Counted from the first letter of the stretch, positions 42,702 through 51,654 are shown. The stretch is DNA of 64,000 nt from Hymenobacter aerophilus DSM 13606 (GCF_000382225.1 NZ_KB907819.1:1-64000), one strand, 5' to 3'. Translations and numbers: made by a program. Notes: generated from the sequence alone by a model not told the origin.

Positions 42702-43409
42702 TTACTGCCCCACCAAAAACACCGCCGGCTGCTTGTGAATATCGGGCCGGGGGCGCTTTTTCCAGCCGGCTACGGTATCGGTGACGATGAACTCGTTGGG
42801 GGCCGTGAGGCTGGCGGCCACGCAGAGGCGGGTGCCGGGGTGCAGGGCGCTCAGCAGGTCGTCGAGCAGGGGCAGGTTGCGGTAGGGCGTTTCGATGAAC
42901 AGCTGGGTCTGGTGCAGCTGCAGGGCCTGCTGCTCCAGCTTCTTGAGCGCCGCCAACCGTGGGGCGCGCTCAATGGGCAGGTAGCCGTGAAACGTGAAGC
43001 TCTGCCCATTCAGGCCCGACGCCATCAGGCCCAGCAGCAGGCTGCTGGGCCCCACCAGCGGCACCACCCGGATGCCCAGCTGGTGGGCCCGCCGGGCCAG
43101 CTCGGCGCCGGGGTCGGCAATGCCGGGGCAGCCAGCCTCCGAAATGACGCCCGCATCCTGCCCCTGCAGCACGGGCTGCAGCGCCATCTGCACCTGGGCC
43201 TCGGTGCTATCCTTGTCAATCACGCTGATTTGCAGCTGCTCGATAACCTGCGCCGGCGCCACCCGCTTGATGAAGCGCCGGGCAGTGCGGGCGTTTTCCA
43301 CCAGAAAACACGACAGCGCCGCTACCTGCGTCGCTACCTGCGGCGGCAGCGTCTGCGCCTCCGTGTCGTCGGCCAGAATGGTCGGAATCAGATAGAGCGT
43401 ACCGGGCAT
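42702..43409 (-). CDS. RsmI-like SAM-dependent methyltransferase (tetrapyrrole methylase fold)
   Basis: 235 residues with GTLYLIPTILADD at the N terminus, CFLVENARTARRFIKRV, VISEAGCPGIADPGAELARRA and GPSSLLLGLMASGLNGQSFTF. These are RsmI-type sequences around the SAM-binding site. RsmI methylates C1402 of 16S rRNA at the 2'-O position. This shorter Bacteroidota form lacks RsmI's C-terminal extension and the exact target is not certain. It ends next to the small inverted repeat. Confidence 0.85.
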   Translation of the reverse strand: MPGTLYLIPTILADDTEAQTLPPQVATQVAALSCFLVENARTARRFIKRVAPAQVIEQLQISVIDKDSTEAQVQMALQPVLQGQDAGVISEAGCPGIADPGAELARRAHQLGIRVVPLVGPSSLLLGLMASGLNGQSFTFHGYLPIERAPRLAALKKLEQQALQLHQTQLFIETPYRNLPLLDDLLSALHPGTRLCVAASLTAPNEFIVTDTVAGWKKRPRPDIHKQPAVFLVGQ

Positions 43410-43442
43410 AGCGGGAAAATCAGAAGAGGAACAATAGCGCGC

Positions 43443-44222
43443 TTATTGCGCCATAAACGTCTGCACCAGCCCGAATACCTCGTCGGGTTTTTCGGAGTGC
43501 ACCCAGTGGCCGGCGTCGAGCACGGTGGCGACCTGGGAGTTGGGGAACAGGGCCGGAATACCGTGCAGCTTGTCGTTGGCGTCGATGTAGTCGGAAGTGC
43601 CACCGTTGATGAACAGGGCCGGCTTGAGGAAGGGCTGCGCGGCCGTTATTTCGGCGCCGATGTGGGCCATTTCGGCCGTGAGCACGGGCAGATTGACGCG
43701 CCAGGCAAACGAGTTATCGTCCTGGCGGTACAGGTTTTTGAGCAGGAACTGCCGCACGCCGAAGCTGGCGATGTGGCGGGCCAACGCGTCGTCGGCGGCC
43801 TGGCGGCTGGTGCATTGCGTGAAATCAACCGAGTTCAGGCCGGCCAGAATCTCATCCTGATGGCGCATATCGGAGGCGCGGGGCGCAATGTCCACCACAA
43901 TCAGCCTGGCCAGCCGCGCCGGGTAATCGAGGGCGAAGCGCATGGCTACCTTGCCGCCCATGCTGTGGCCGAGCAGCGTGGTATCGGGCCCCAGGCCGAG
44001 CTGGTCGAACAGGCCCAGCACGTCGGCGGCCATGGCCGGGTAGGTGTGGTCGGGCGAGTGGGGCGAGCGGCCGTGGTTGCGTAAATCGACCGAAATAACC
44101 CGGTGGCCGGCCTCGGCCCAGCGCCGGCCCAGCGTCTGCCAGTTATCAAGGGTGCCAAACAGTCCGTGCAGGACAACCAGCGGGGTGCCCTGCCCCAGTT
44201 CGCGGTAGTGAAGTTGCAGCAT
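43443..44222 (-). CDS. YbfF-type alpha/beta hydrolase (esterase)
   Basis: 259 residues. LVVLHGLFGTLDNWQ is the oxyanion region, VDLRNHGRSPHS follows, and LLGHSMGGKVAMRFAL holds the nucleophile Ser. The catalytic Asp is likely in INGGTSDYI and the His in DAGHWVHSE. All triad positions are present. The family (YbfF, acyl-CoA thioesterase/esterase) hydrolyses esters; the real substrate is unknown. It lies 33 bases upstream of the RsmI-like gene on the same strand, so co-transcription is plausible. The ATG at 44222 is chosen over an upstream TTG. Confidence 0.9.
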   Translation of the reverse strand: MLQLHYRELGQGTPLVVLHGLFGTLDNWQTLGRRWAEAGHRVISVDLRNHGRSPHSPDHTYPAMAADVLGLFDQLGLGPDTTLLGHSMGGKVAMRFALDYPARLARLIVVDIAPRASDMRHQDEILAGLNSVDFTQCTSRQAADDALARHIASFGVRQFLLKNLYRQDDNSFAWRVNLPVLTAEMAHIGAEITAAQPFLKPALFINGGTSDYIDANDKLHGIPALFPNSQVATVLDAGHWVHSEKPDEVFGLVQTFMAQ

Positions 44223-44249
44223 AGGCCGCAAAAATAGCGAAATGGGTTG

Positions 44250-44495
44250 GGGATGAGGTGATGGAGGTGATGGGGGGATAAGGTGATGGGCGGTGATGGG
44301 GGAGAAGAACTGTCATTCTGAGCGAAGCCGGAGGCGAAGTCGAAGAATCTCGCGTGCAATGGTAACTCTGTCGTCAGAAATTACTTTGGCACGCGAGATT
44401 CTTCGCTTTGCTCAGAATGACAGTTCCTCTCACCCCGTTACCTCCTCACCTCCTCCCCCCATCACCTCCATCACCCCTTCACCTCCTCATCCGCC
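44250..44495. repeat. Composite palindrome: simple repeats and GAAGAATC dyad
   Basis: Near-mirror arms made of GATGAGGTGATGGAGG-type simple repeats flank an inner dyad. The left inner arm (44308-44358) has TGTCATTCTGAGCGAAG, and the right inner arm (44389-44426) has ACGCGAGATTCTTCGC. The outer right arm covers the last codons and stop of the histidine kinase gene at 44471. It is inserted between the esterase and the kinase. Confidence 0.8.
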
Positions 44496-46399
44496 GGGGC
44501 CGCCGGGGCCGCCGGGGCCGCCGGGGCCGCCGGCAGCGTAATGTGCACCGTAGTGCCCTGGCCAACGGTGCTTTCGATGCGCAGCGAGCCGGCCTGCCGA
44601 CTGGCGAAGGCCCGGCACAGCTGCAGCCCCAGACCGGTGCCCGAGCGCGGGCCCTGCAGGGGCGGAGTCAGGGCCTCGGTGTGTTGGAGGGCGGCCACCT
44701 GCTCGGGCGGCATGCCGGGCCCCGTGTCCTCCACGCGCAGCTCTACCTGGCCGGGGGCACCGGCCGCGGCGACCAGCCAGATTTCGCCGCTCGCGGGTGT
44801 GAACTTGAGCGCGTTGCCCACCAGATTGCGCAGAATCGTCTGGGTCATGTGCGCATCGGCCCACAGCGTGAGCCCCGGCTCGACAGCGAGGTGCAGGCTA
44901 AGCTGCTTGGCTTCCAACGCGTTGGCGTACAGGCGGTGCGTGCCTTCGAACAACTCCGCCACGGCCAGCGCGTGGGGCCGGAAGGCCAGCTCGCCGGTCT
45001 GGCTGACGGCCCAGCTGAGTAGGTTGTCGAGCAGGTGGTTGAGCTGCTGGGCCGATTGGCGCACCAGCTCGGGCAGCCGGCGTAGGCCAGCCTCGTCGCC
45101 CTGGCGCAGGTAGAAATCAATCAGCTCGGTAACGCTGGCAAACGACGTGACGGGGCCGCGCAGGTCGTGGGCCACAATGGCGTAGAGGCGGTCTTTGGAG
45201 GCGGCTACCTGGCGCAGCTCGGCCGAAGTCTTTTCCAGCGTCTGGTTGTTGGACGCCAGCGCGGCGCGGCTGCGGCGCAGCTTGCTGTAGAGCAGCCCCA
45301 CGGCGCCCAGCCCCAGCAGCAGCGCCACAATGGCCCCCACCTGGGCGCGGTTGCGCTGCTGCATCACATTTTCGCGGTCAGTGAGCTGCTGAATTATGCG
45401 CTCCTTGTCGGCCGTTTCGTAGCGGGTTTGCAGGGCCATCAGCGTTTGCAGGCGCGAGCGGCTGTTGAGGCTGTCGTTGAGGCTGCGAAAGCGCATTTGC
45501 CACTCGTAGGCCGGCTCGTAGTCGTGGCGGGCGGCGCTGATATCGGCCAGCAGACTATACGCATCGAGCACGCGCTCCTGGTAGTCGAGGCTGCGGGCCA
45601 GGGTCAGGGCCCGTTGGGTAAGCTCCTCGGCCTCATCCAGCTCGTTATTGAGCACCAGCACCGTGGCCAGCAGCTCCAGGTGGCCGGCCTCGAAGCGCTG
45701 GCCGGGCAGCGGCTCCAGCAAACTCACGGCTTTGCGCAGCAGCCCTTCGGCCGTGTTCAGGCGCTTCATCTGCAGATAATAGGTGCCCAGATTGGCCAGG
45801 TAGAGCGATTCGCCGGCCCGGTCGCCGTGGCGGCGGGCCAGCGCCAGGGCCCGGCGGGTAAAAAGCATCCCCCGCGAGCGGTAGCGCATCGTAAAATACA
45901 GGTTGCCGAGGTTGCCGAACAGCACGAGCTGCGAGCTTACCCGCACGTCGGGCTCGTAGGCGTACTTGAGGGCCCGGCGGTAGTTGCGCAGGGCGGCCGA
46001 GGTGTCGTTGCGCTCGTGGTACACGCTGCCCATGCCCGTGAAGCTGCGCACCAGCCCATCGTTGGAGCGTAGCTGCCGGGCCAGCAGCAGGGCTTCCTGC
46101 TGCAGTTCCAGCGCGTGGGGGCCGTCGGCGAGGTTGGCGTAGCAGCTGGCCAGCGCCAGCAGCCCGCGCATCAGGCCGGGCCGGTCGGTTATTTCGCGGG
46201 CCAGCGTTACCGATTGCTCGCCGTAGTGCAGCGCCTGGGTGGGGTGGTTGTCGTGCAGCCGGTAGCACAGCTCGTTCAGGAGCCGTACGCGGCCGGTGTC
46301 GGCGGGCTGGGTCTGCAGCTGCTGCCGCAGCTCGCGCACCGAAGCCGCCTGTCCCCACAGGCTGCTGAGCAGCAAGGCAACGAGCAGAAGGCACCGCAT
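44471..46399 (-). CDS. TPR-containing sensor histidine kinase
   Basis: 642 residues. A signal peptide (MRCLLLVALLLSSLWG) precedes a periplasmic tetratricopeptide region (about 30-320, with ALHYGEQSVTLAREI, LEEAEELTQ-like helices). A membrane span (AIVALLLGLGAVGLLY) lies near 350 and a coiled coil follows. The kinase core has a HisKA with IVAHDLRGPV and an ATPase with GNALKFTP, VEDTGPGMP and GTGLGLQL. No receiver domain is fused and no response regulator is adjacent. The C-terminal tail is a run of Ala-Ala-Pro triplets encoded by a 9-base tandem repeat. The ATG at 46399 is preferred over the upstream TTG. Confidence 0.92.
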   Translation of the reverse strand: MRCLLLVALLLSSLWGQAASVRELRQQLQTQPADTGRVRLLNELCYRLHDNHPTQALHYGEQSVTLAREITDRPGLMRGLLALASCYANLADGPHALELQQEALLLARQLRSNDGLVRSFTGMGSVYHERNDTSAALRNYRRALKYAYEPDVRVSSQLVLFGNLGNLYFTMRYRSRGMLFTRRALALARRHGDRAGESLYLANLGTYYLQMKRLNTAEGLLRKAVSLLEPLPGQRFEAGHLELLATVLVLNNELDEAEELTQRALTLARSLDYQERVLDAYSLLADISAARHDYEPAYEWQMRFRSLNDSLNSRSRLQTLMALQTRYETADKERIIQQLTDRENVMQQRNRAQVGAIVALLLGLGAVGLLYSKLRRSRAALASNNQTLEKTSAELRQVAASKDRLYAIVAHDLRGPVTSFASVTELIDFYLRQGDEAGLRRLPELVRQSAQQLNHLLDNLLSWAVSQTGELAFRPHALAVAELFEGTHRLYANALEAKQLSLHLAVEPGLTLWADAHMTQTILRNLVGNALKFTPASGEIWLVAAAGAPGQVELRVEDTGPGMPPEQVAALQHTEALTPPLQGPRSGTGLGLQLCRAFASRQAGSLRIESTVGQGTTVHITLPAAPAAPAAPAAPADEEVKG

Positions 46400-46652
46400 C
46401 GGCAACGGATAATAGAAAAGACTTGCTGGCGCTGGCGCGACCCGGCGCCGGTGCGGCGCTGATGACGGCTAAATATAGCCTTTTGCAACTGTCAATCAAC
46501 GCGCGGGTTAGCGGGTTGTTGCGCTGCCCCCGCTAACGCAACAGGGTGGCACCAGGTTGGCCCGTCAGCCGCCCGGATATTGCCCGTAACATCCGCCAAC
46601 ACTGTAAGCAGAACTGTAAGGGCGACCCGCAACCATTGAGGCGCCTGAGCGG
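46400..46652. other. Intergenic spacer
   Basis: Nothing coding is supported in these 253 bases between the histidine kinase start and the stop of the minus-strand membrane protein. The kinase promoter should be within it, but no clear TAnnTTTG box was seen. Confidence 0.35.
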
Positions 46653-47246
46653 CTAGAGCCAGCAGGCCCAGACCTGCCGTTTTTCGAGCGGGGTGCTGCG
46701 CAAAAATTCCGTCAGTGGCCCTAAATCAGTCAGCACCGAAGTCAGCGTAACCGTCTGGCCATCGCGCAGGTGCAGGCGCAGGTAGTCGTAGGAGTTCCAG
46801 AAAGCCCGGCGCGAGCGGCAGGTTACCCGCTCAACGCGCAGCAGGTCGTGCTTTTCAAACGGAATCCGGGTAGCGCCCTCGTACACTTCCAGCCGGTTTT
46901 GCTTGGGCTCGAACACGAGGGCGGTGTGCAGGTTGCGGGCCGCGTACTGCAGGTGCAGCAGCAGCGCCGGGCCCGCAAAGCCCAGCACCACTACCGCCAT
47001 GAGCAGCAGCAGCGCCCACTCGTGTGGGGCCAGCGCATCGGCATAAAAAAAGGCGCCCAGAAACGGCAAACCCACGCCCAGGCACAGCAGCGGCCAGAAC
47101 AGCAGCCGCAGCTGCCGCGCGTAGTGCAGCCGATACACGTAGGTTTTGCGGCTGAATAAGCCGGTAATCAGCCGCAGCCCCAGCACCACGGCCGCCACCA
47201 AGGCGGCCGCCTCCAGCAGCGGCCGCAGGAAGGCGAGAAGCTTCAT
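46653..47246 (-). CDS. Predicted membrane protein of unknown function
   Basis: 197 residues. An N-terminal span (LLEAAALVAAVVLGLRLI), then two adjacent spans (LLFWPLLCLGVGLPFLGAFF and WALLLLMAVVVLGFAGPALL), then a soluble C-terminal region (about 100-190) of PH-like beta character with VFEPKQNRLEVYEGATRIPF and YDYLRLHLRDGQTV. No known family is recognised. It starts 9 bases after the selD stop, so it likely belongs to the selD transcript, but there is no functional link evident. Confidence 0.7.
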   Translation of the reverse strand: MKLLAFLRPLLEAAALVAAVVLGLRLITGLFSRKTYVYRLHYARQLRLLFWPLLCLGVGLPFLGAFFYADALAPHEWALLLLMAVVVLGFAGPALLLHLQYAARNLHTALVFEPKQNRLEVYEGATRIPFEKHDLLRVERVTCRSRRAFWNSYDYLRLHLRDGQTVTLTSVLTDLGPLTEFLRSTPLEKRQVWACWL

Positions 47247-47255
47247 TGGGCCAAC

Positions 47256-48302
47256 CTAGCGCACGATAATCCAGGGCTCATCGGCCTGGTGGGCGCGCAG
47301 CGTGCCGAAGGGTTCCAGCGCCAGCCCGTGCTGCCCGAACACGGCCCGCACCGCCTCGCGGCCGGCGGGGTCCACGCACACAAGCAGGCCACCTGAAGTC
47401 TGCGGGTCGCAGAGCCAGGCGCGCTGCTCGTCGGTTACCTCGCCGATTTTGTGGCCGTAGGAGTCCCAGTTGCGCACCGTGCCGCCCGGAATCGACTTCT
47501 GGGCGTAGTAAGCGGCGGCCTCCGGAATCAGGGGCACTTTGCCGAACTCGATTTCGGCCGTCAGGTTGCTGCCCTCGCACACTTCCGAAAGGTGGCCCAG
47601 CAGCCCGAAACCCGTCACGTCGGTCATGGCCCGCACGGCTTCCAGCGGCCCCAGCTCAGCCCCGATTTTATTCAGCAGCATCATGCTCTGGGGAGCCAGC
47701 TGCTCGTCTTCGGGCCGCAGAATGCCTTTTTTCTGCGCTGTAGTCAGCATGCCCACGCCCAGCGGCTTGGTCAGATACAGCTCGCAGCCGACAGTGGCCG
47801 TGTCGTTTTGCTTGAGGTTTTGGATGTCGAGCAAACCCGTAACGGCCAGCCCAAAAATGGGCTCCGGCGAATCGATGCTGTGGCCGCCCGCCAGCGGGAT
47901 GCCCGCCTCGGCGCAGATGCTGCGGCTGCCTTCAATCACGCGGCGGGCCACTTCGGGCGGCAGCTTATCAATGGGCCAGCCCAGCACGGCAATGGCCATA
48001 ATGGGCCGGCCGCCCATGGCGTACACGTCGGAAATGGCGTTGGCCGAGGCAATGCGCCCGAAATCGTAGGCATCATCGACGATGGGCATGAAGAAGTCGG
48101 TGGTGCTGATAACGGCCTGCCCGCCGCCGATGTCGTACACGGCCGCGTCGTCGCGCGAGGCGTTGCCCACCAGCAGCTTGTCGTGGGCGGGCTGGGGCAG
48201 GCTGGTGTGCAGAATCTGGTCGAGCACCTTGGGCGCAATTTTGCAGCCGCAGCCGGCGCCGTGGCTGTACTGGGTCAGGCGAATCTGGTCGGTTTCTTTC
48301 AT
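47256..48302 (-). CDS. selD: Selenide, water dikinase (selenophosphate synthase)
   Basis: 348 residues. The N terminus [14 protein letters not shown] contains the catalytic Cys18 and Lys21, equivalent to Cys17 and Lys20 of E. coli SelD. ATP-binding and metal-ligand segments follow: [48 protein letters not shown] and [10 protein letters not shown]. It makes selenophosphate from selenide and ATP. A Cys rather than selenocysteine sits in the active site. The ATG at 48302 (MKETDQIRL) is preferred, since upstream sequence falls in a palindrome. selU lies just upstream on the same strand. Confidence 0.95.
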   Translation of the reverse strand: MKETDQIRLTQYSHGAGCGCKIAPKVLDQILHTSLPQPAHDKLLVGNASRDDAAVYDIGGGQAVISTTDFFMPIVDDAYDFGRIASANAISDVYAMGGRPIMAIAVLGWPIDKLPPEVARRVIEGSRSICAEAGIPLAGGHSIDSPEPIFGLAVTGLLDIQNLKQNDTATVGCELYLTKPLGVGMLTTAQKKGILRPEDEQLAPQSMMLLNKIGAELGPLEAVRAMTDVTGFGLLGHLSEVCEGSNLTAEIEFGKVPLIPEAAAYYAQKSIPGGTVRNWDSYGHKIGEVTDEQRAWLCDPQTSGGLLVCVDPAGREAVRAVFGQHGLALEPFGTLRAHQADEPWIIVR

Positions 48303-48319
48303 GATTGTTTTGGTTAGGG

Positions 48320-48411
48320 TTCCCGCAGAGGCGCGCAGAGGGTTTCGCAGAGGTTTGCAGAGAACGACCTCCGCGAGCCTCTGCGTCAACCTCTGCGCGC
48401 CTCTGCGGGAA
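48320..48411. repeat. 22-bp perfect inverted repeat between selU and selD
   Basis: The arms at 48320-48341 and 48390-48411 are exact complements, and the interior carries more GCAGAGG/CCTCTGC-type copies in diverged form. The right arm encodes the last seven or so residues of the selU product. The transcript would fold a long, strong hairpin just ahead of the selD start. Confidence 0.88.
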
Positions 48412-49423
48412 ATGATGCCTGCGCCGCCGCCAGCACCAGCCCGGCATTTACTACCGGGTCGCAGGTGTGGGAGGGCACGCGCACGAAGGGGCGGCCGTCG
48501 AGGCCGTGCGAGTAAGTTTTGTCGTAGTAGTCGAGCACGAGGCTGACCATTTTCTCCATGTCGTTGCCCCCGATGGCGGCCAGCGCCTCCTTGGTGGCCA
48601 GCCCGCCCAGGCGCTTGCGGATGCGCAGCACCGAAGCGGCCAGCGCGGCCGGGTCCTGGCGGCCGTACTCGTCGGCCAGCTTGGCCACCCGCACCTCGCG
48701 CGGAATTTCCAGCACCACCAGCGGGGCCGTGCGCAGCTGCTCGAACAACCCACCCGGCACCGCCACGCGCCCGATGCCGCGGCTTTCATCCTCGACCCAA
48801 AATGGGGTCTCAGCGGGCAAGGCCGCCAGCCGGGCGGCCAGGTCATTTTCAAACTGCTCCTGCGTAGGCTGCTCGGGCTGGCCGATGCTGCCGAAGGCCG
48901 AACCCTTGTGGGCCGCCAGTCCTTCGAGGTCGAGTACGGGCTGATTTTGGGCGGCCAGCGCGTGCAGCACGTCGGTTTTGCCCGAACCCGTGAGGCCGCC
49001 GAGCACCCACATAGCCCGGGGCTGCTCAAATTCGGCCAGCGCCCAGCGGCGGTAATCCTTGTAGCCCTTATCGAGCAGCTGCACCCGAAAACCGGCCAGC
49101 TCCAGCAGCCACTGCACGGCGCCCGAGCGCATGCCCCCGCGCCAGCAATGCACCCGCACCTGCTTGTCGGGCGCGATTTTGCCGGCCAGCTTCACCATCT
49201 GGCTCATGCGCGGCCCAAACAAATCCAGCCCCAGCAGCACGGCCTTGTCCTGGCTTTGCTGCTTGTAAGTGGTGCCGATGCGGGCGCGCTCGTCGTCGGT
49301 AAACAGCGGAAAGCTGACGGCCCCCGGAATGTGTCCCTGCGCGTACTCGACCGGCGCGCGCACATCGAGCACGGGCCCGTTGGCGTCGGTTTGCAGAAAA
49401 TCGGGCAGGGCGAGACGGGGCAT
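48386..49423 (-). CDS. selU: tRNA 2-selenouridine synthase
   Basis: 345 residues. The N-terminal rhodanese domain (about 1-130) has [20 protein letters not shown] and the active-site Cys in [11 protein letters not shown]. The second part (about 135-345) has the P-loop [11 protein letters not shown] and the SelU-specific [10 protein letters not shown] and [10 protein letters not shown]. It replaces the sulfur of 2-thiouridine in tRNA with selenium from selenophosphate. It is next to selD, 84 bases apart, as expected for partner enzymes. The C-terminal tail [10 protein letters not shown] is encoded by an inverted repeat arm and is probably acquired. Confidence 0.95.
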   Translation of the reverse strand: MPRLALPDFLQTDANGPVLDVRAPVEYAQGHIPGAVSFPLFTDDERARIGTTYKQQSQDKAVLLGLDLFGPRMSQMVKLAGKIAPDKQVRVHCWRGGMRSGAVQWLLELAGFRVQLLDKGYKDYRRWALAEFEQPRAMWVLGGLTGSGKTDVLHALAAQNQPVLDLEGLAAHKGSAFGSIGQPEQPTQEQFENDLAARLAALPAETPFWVEDESRGIGRVAVPGGLFEQLRTAPLVVLEIPREVRVAKLADEYGRQDPAALAASVLRIRKRLGGLATKEALAAIGGNDMEKMVSLVLDYYDKTYSHGLDGRPFVRVPSHTCDPVVNAGLVLAAAQASFPAEARRG

Positions 49424-49521
49424 CTAAATAGAAGTAAAAAGTAAAAGTGAAAAGGAGAAAAGGAATTTTCCGATCAGCCGACCAACGCAGAAGTGGGCGG
49501 GCCAGCGCGCCTGTTCGCCTT

Positions 49522-50244
49522 TTAGGGTTTCACTTTTAATTGACGCAGGTACAGCTGCACCGTGTTTTCGAGGCCCAGGTACAGCGCGTCGCACACCAGC
49601 GCGTGGCCGATGCTGACTTCGGCCAGGCCAGGCAGGTGCTGAGCCATGTAGGCCAGGTTGTCGAGGTCGAGGTCGTGGCCGGCGTTGAGGCCCAGGCCGA
49701 GCTGCTGGGCCAGTTGGGCGGCTTCGCGGTAGGGCAGCAGGGCGGCCTCGCGGTCGGCGTGGTAGTGGCGGGCGTAGTCTTCGGTGTAGAGCTCGATGCG
49801 GTCGGTGCCGGTAGTGGCAGCGGCGCGTACCAGTTCGGCCACCGGGTCGAGGAAGATGCTCACGCGGCAGCCCAAGCCCTTCAGTTCCGCCACGATGCCG
49901 CGCAGGTAATCCTGGTGCTCAATGGTGTTCCAGCCGGCGTTGGAGGTAATGGCGTCGGGCGCGTCGGGCACCAGCGTCACCTGCTCGGGCCGCACTTCGC
50001 GCACCAAATCCAGAAAATCGGGCGTGGGGTTGCCCTCCACGTTCAGCTCGGTTTTCACCACGGCCTTCAGGTTGCGCACGTCCTGGTAGCGGATGTGGCG
50101 CTCGTCGGGGCGGGGGTGGACCGTTATGCCCTCGGCGCCGAACCGCTCGATGTCGCGGGCGGCCTGCAGCAAATCGGGGCGGTTGTGGCCGCGGGCATTC
50201 CGCAGGGTGGCTATTTTATTTATGTTTACGCTGAGCTTCGTCAT
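49522..50244 (-). CDS. pdxJ: Pyridoxine 5'-phosphate synthase
   Basis: 240 residues, the usual PdxJ length. [20 protein letters not shown] with the phosphate-binding Asn/Arg, [35 protein letters not shown] and [12 protein letters not shown] are all present. It condenses 1-deoxyxylulose 5-phosphate with 3-amino-acetone phosphate to make pyridoxine 5'-phosphate in the DXP-dependent vitamin B6 route. It is probably transcribed alone, divergent from yqeY. On the minus strand a TATCTTTA (50279-50286) resembles a -7 box. Confidence 0.96.
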   Translation of the reverse strand: MTKLSVNINKIATLRNARGHNRPDLLQAARDIERFGAEGITVHPRPDERHIRYQDVRNLKAVVKTELNVEGNPTPDFLDLVREVRPEQVTLVPDAPDAITSNAGWNTIEHQDYLRGIVAELKGLGCRVSIFLDPVAELVRAAATTGTDRIELYTEDYARHYHADREAALLPYREAAQLAQQLGLGLNAGHDLDLDNLAYMAQHLPGLAEVSIGHALVCDALYLGLENTVQLYLRQLKVKP

Positions 50245-50394
50245 ACCGGGGGCAGGCTGCAGGAAAAGTACGGGCCGTAAAGATACGGAGCCCCAACAGC
50301 CCGGCCACCGTTTAAGTTGACATCCAGTCCGTATTACGGCTGCGCGGCGTCCCGGATTAAGCCGTAATTTCGCATCTTCCTATTCCCCCGAACT

Positions 50395-50859
50395 ATGTCT
50401 CTGAAAGAAACCATCGACGCCGACATCAAAAAGGCTATGCTGGCCAAGGACAAGCTGCGCCTGACCACGCTGCGCAGCATCAAGTCGCAGATTATGCTGG
50501 CCGAAACGGCCGAGGGCCAGCACGGCGCCGCCCTCACCCCCGACGCCGAGATGAAGCTGCTCACCAAGCAGGCCAAGCAGCGCCGCGAGGCTGCCCAGAC
50601 CTACAACGAACAGTTTCGCTCCGACCTCGAAGAAGTGGAGCTCAACGAGCTGGCCATCATCGAGGAGTACCTGCCCAAGCAGCTTTCCGAAGCTGAGCTG
50701 ACCGAAAAGCTCGTCCATATCATCCAGCGCGTGGGCGCTACCGGCCCTTCCGACCTGGGCAAAGTAATGGGCGTAGCCGCCCGCGAGCTGGCCGGCCTGG
50801 CCGACGGCCGCGCCATTTCCCAAACCGTCAGCCACCTGCTGAATAACACGAATTTCTAG
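50395..50859 (+). CDS. GatB/YqeY-domain protein
   Basis: 154 residues. The helical YqeY domain covers the protein: SLKETIDADIKKAMLAKDKL, then TLRSIKSQIMLAET, then LLTKQAKQRREAAQTYNE, LPKQLSEAELTEKLV and GKVMGVAARELAGLADGR. Related to the tail domain of GatB that helps tRNA-dependent amidation, but as a stand-alone protein its function is not proven. It is monocistronic by its spacing. An IR element follows directly. Confidence 0.92.
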   Translation: MSLKETIDADIKKAMLAKDKLRLTTLRSIKSQIMLAETAEGQHGAALTPDAEMKLLTKQAKQRREAAQTYNEQFRSDLEEVELNELAIIEEYLPKQLSEAELTEKLVHIIQRVGATGPSDLGKVMGVAARELAGLADGRAISQTVSHLLNNTNF

Positions 50860-50869
50860 CCTGAGACTA

Positions 50870-50993
50870 GGGACTGTAAAGAACGTCATTCAGAGCGAAG
50901 CGAAGAATCTCGCGTGAATTGTTGCGCGGTTGTCGTGCAACGAATGCAAGCGAGATTCTTCGCTTCGCTCTGAATGACGTTCTTTTCAGTCCC
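50870..50993. repeat. GAGCGAAGCGAAGAATC-type inverted repeat element
   Basis: Arms of 47 bases (50870-50916, 50947-50993) pair almost completely, with a few mismatches at the inner ends and in one A-run. The core CATTCAGAGCGAAGCGAAG is shared with 42.67 kb and 44.3 kb. No open frame is present, so it looks like a non-autonomous (MITE or REP-type) element lying between yqeY and cvpA. Confidence 0.85.
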
Positions 50994-51025
50994 CAGTTCC
51001 TTCGCCCGCTTATCCTCCATCCCTC

Positions 51026-51547
51026 ATGTCCACCTTCGACATCTTCCTGCTGATTCCGCTGGGGGTGGGGGCCGTGCAGGGCTACCGGCGCGGGCTGCTG
51101 CTGGAAGTGGCCACGCTGCTGGCGCTGGTGCTGGGGCTGGTAGGCGGGCTGGCCCTGCTCAACGACGCCATTCCGCTGGTGCGCCACTACGTGGGCGAGG
51201 CCTTCGGCTTTCTGCCGCTGGTGTCGTTTGTGCTGGTGTTTGCCGCTATTGGCTGGGGCGTGCACCTGCTCAGCGGCCTGCTGAAAACGGCCGTGCACCT
51301 CACGCCGCTGGGCTTTCTCGACAACCTGGGCGGGGCCATCGGCGGCATGCTGAAGTGGGTGCTGGGCCTGAGTTTGCTGCTCTACGGCGTGGAGGCGGCC
51401 GGCGTGCCGCTCATCTCGCCCCAACTGGCCGCCGACTCGCAGGTGCTGCCCTTCGTGCGCCAGGCCACGCCCGTAGCGCTGCAGATTGTGGGTTTCGTGC
51501 TGCCCTTCGCCAGCACCCTGCTCACGCGTTTGCGGGAAGTGTTCTGA
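51026..51547 (+). CDS. CvpA-family membrane protein
   Basis: 173 residues with four membrane spans. The family opening FDIFLLIPLGVGAVQGYRRG is clear, with LALVLGLVGGLALLND, FVLVFAAIGWGVHLL and LGFLDNLGGAIGGMLKWVLGL following. CvpA proteins affect colicin V export and membrane stability in other bacteria. No toxin gene is near, so a general envelope role is more likely. It is probably the first gene of a run with pabA 107 bases downstream. Confidence 0.88.
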   Translation: MSTFDIFLLIPLGVGAVQGYRRGLLLEVATLLALVLGLVGGLALLNDAIPLVRHYVGEAFGFLPLVSFVLVFAAIGWGVHLLSGLLKTAVHLTPLGFLDNLGGAIGGMLKWVLGLSLLLYGVEAAGVPLISPQLAADSQVLPFVRQATPVALQIVGFVLPFASTLLTRLREVF

Positions 51548-51654
51548 TTTTAGAGCGTAGTTGATAGCGCCCTGTGCTTAGGCTGCCTGCAAGCCCCAAA
51601 ACCTGCCCAACAGAACGACCTAAGCGCTAAATACGAAGCACTAAGCCCTGTTAA

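Noticed and set aside
47256..48302. Selenocysteine (in-frame TGA) in SelD
   Set aside because: The active-site position reads a normal Cys codon and the frame has no internal TGA.
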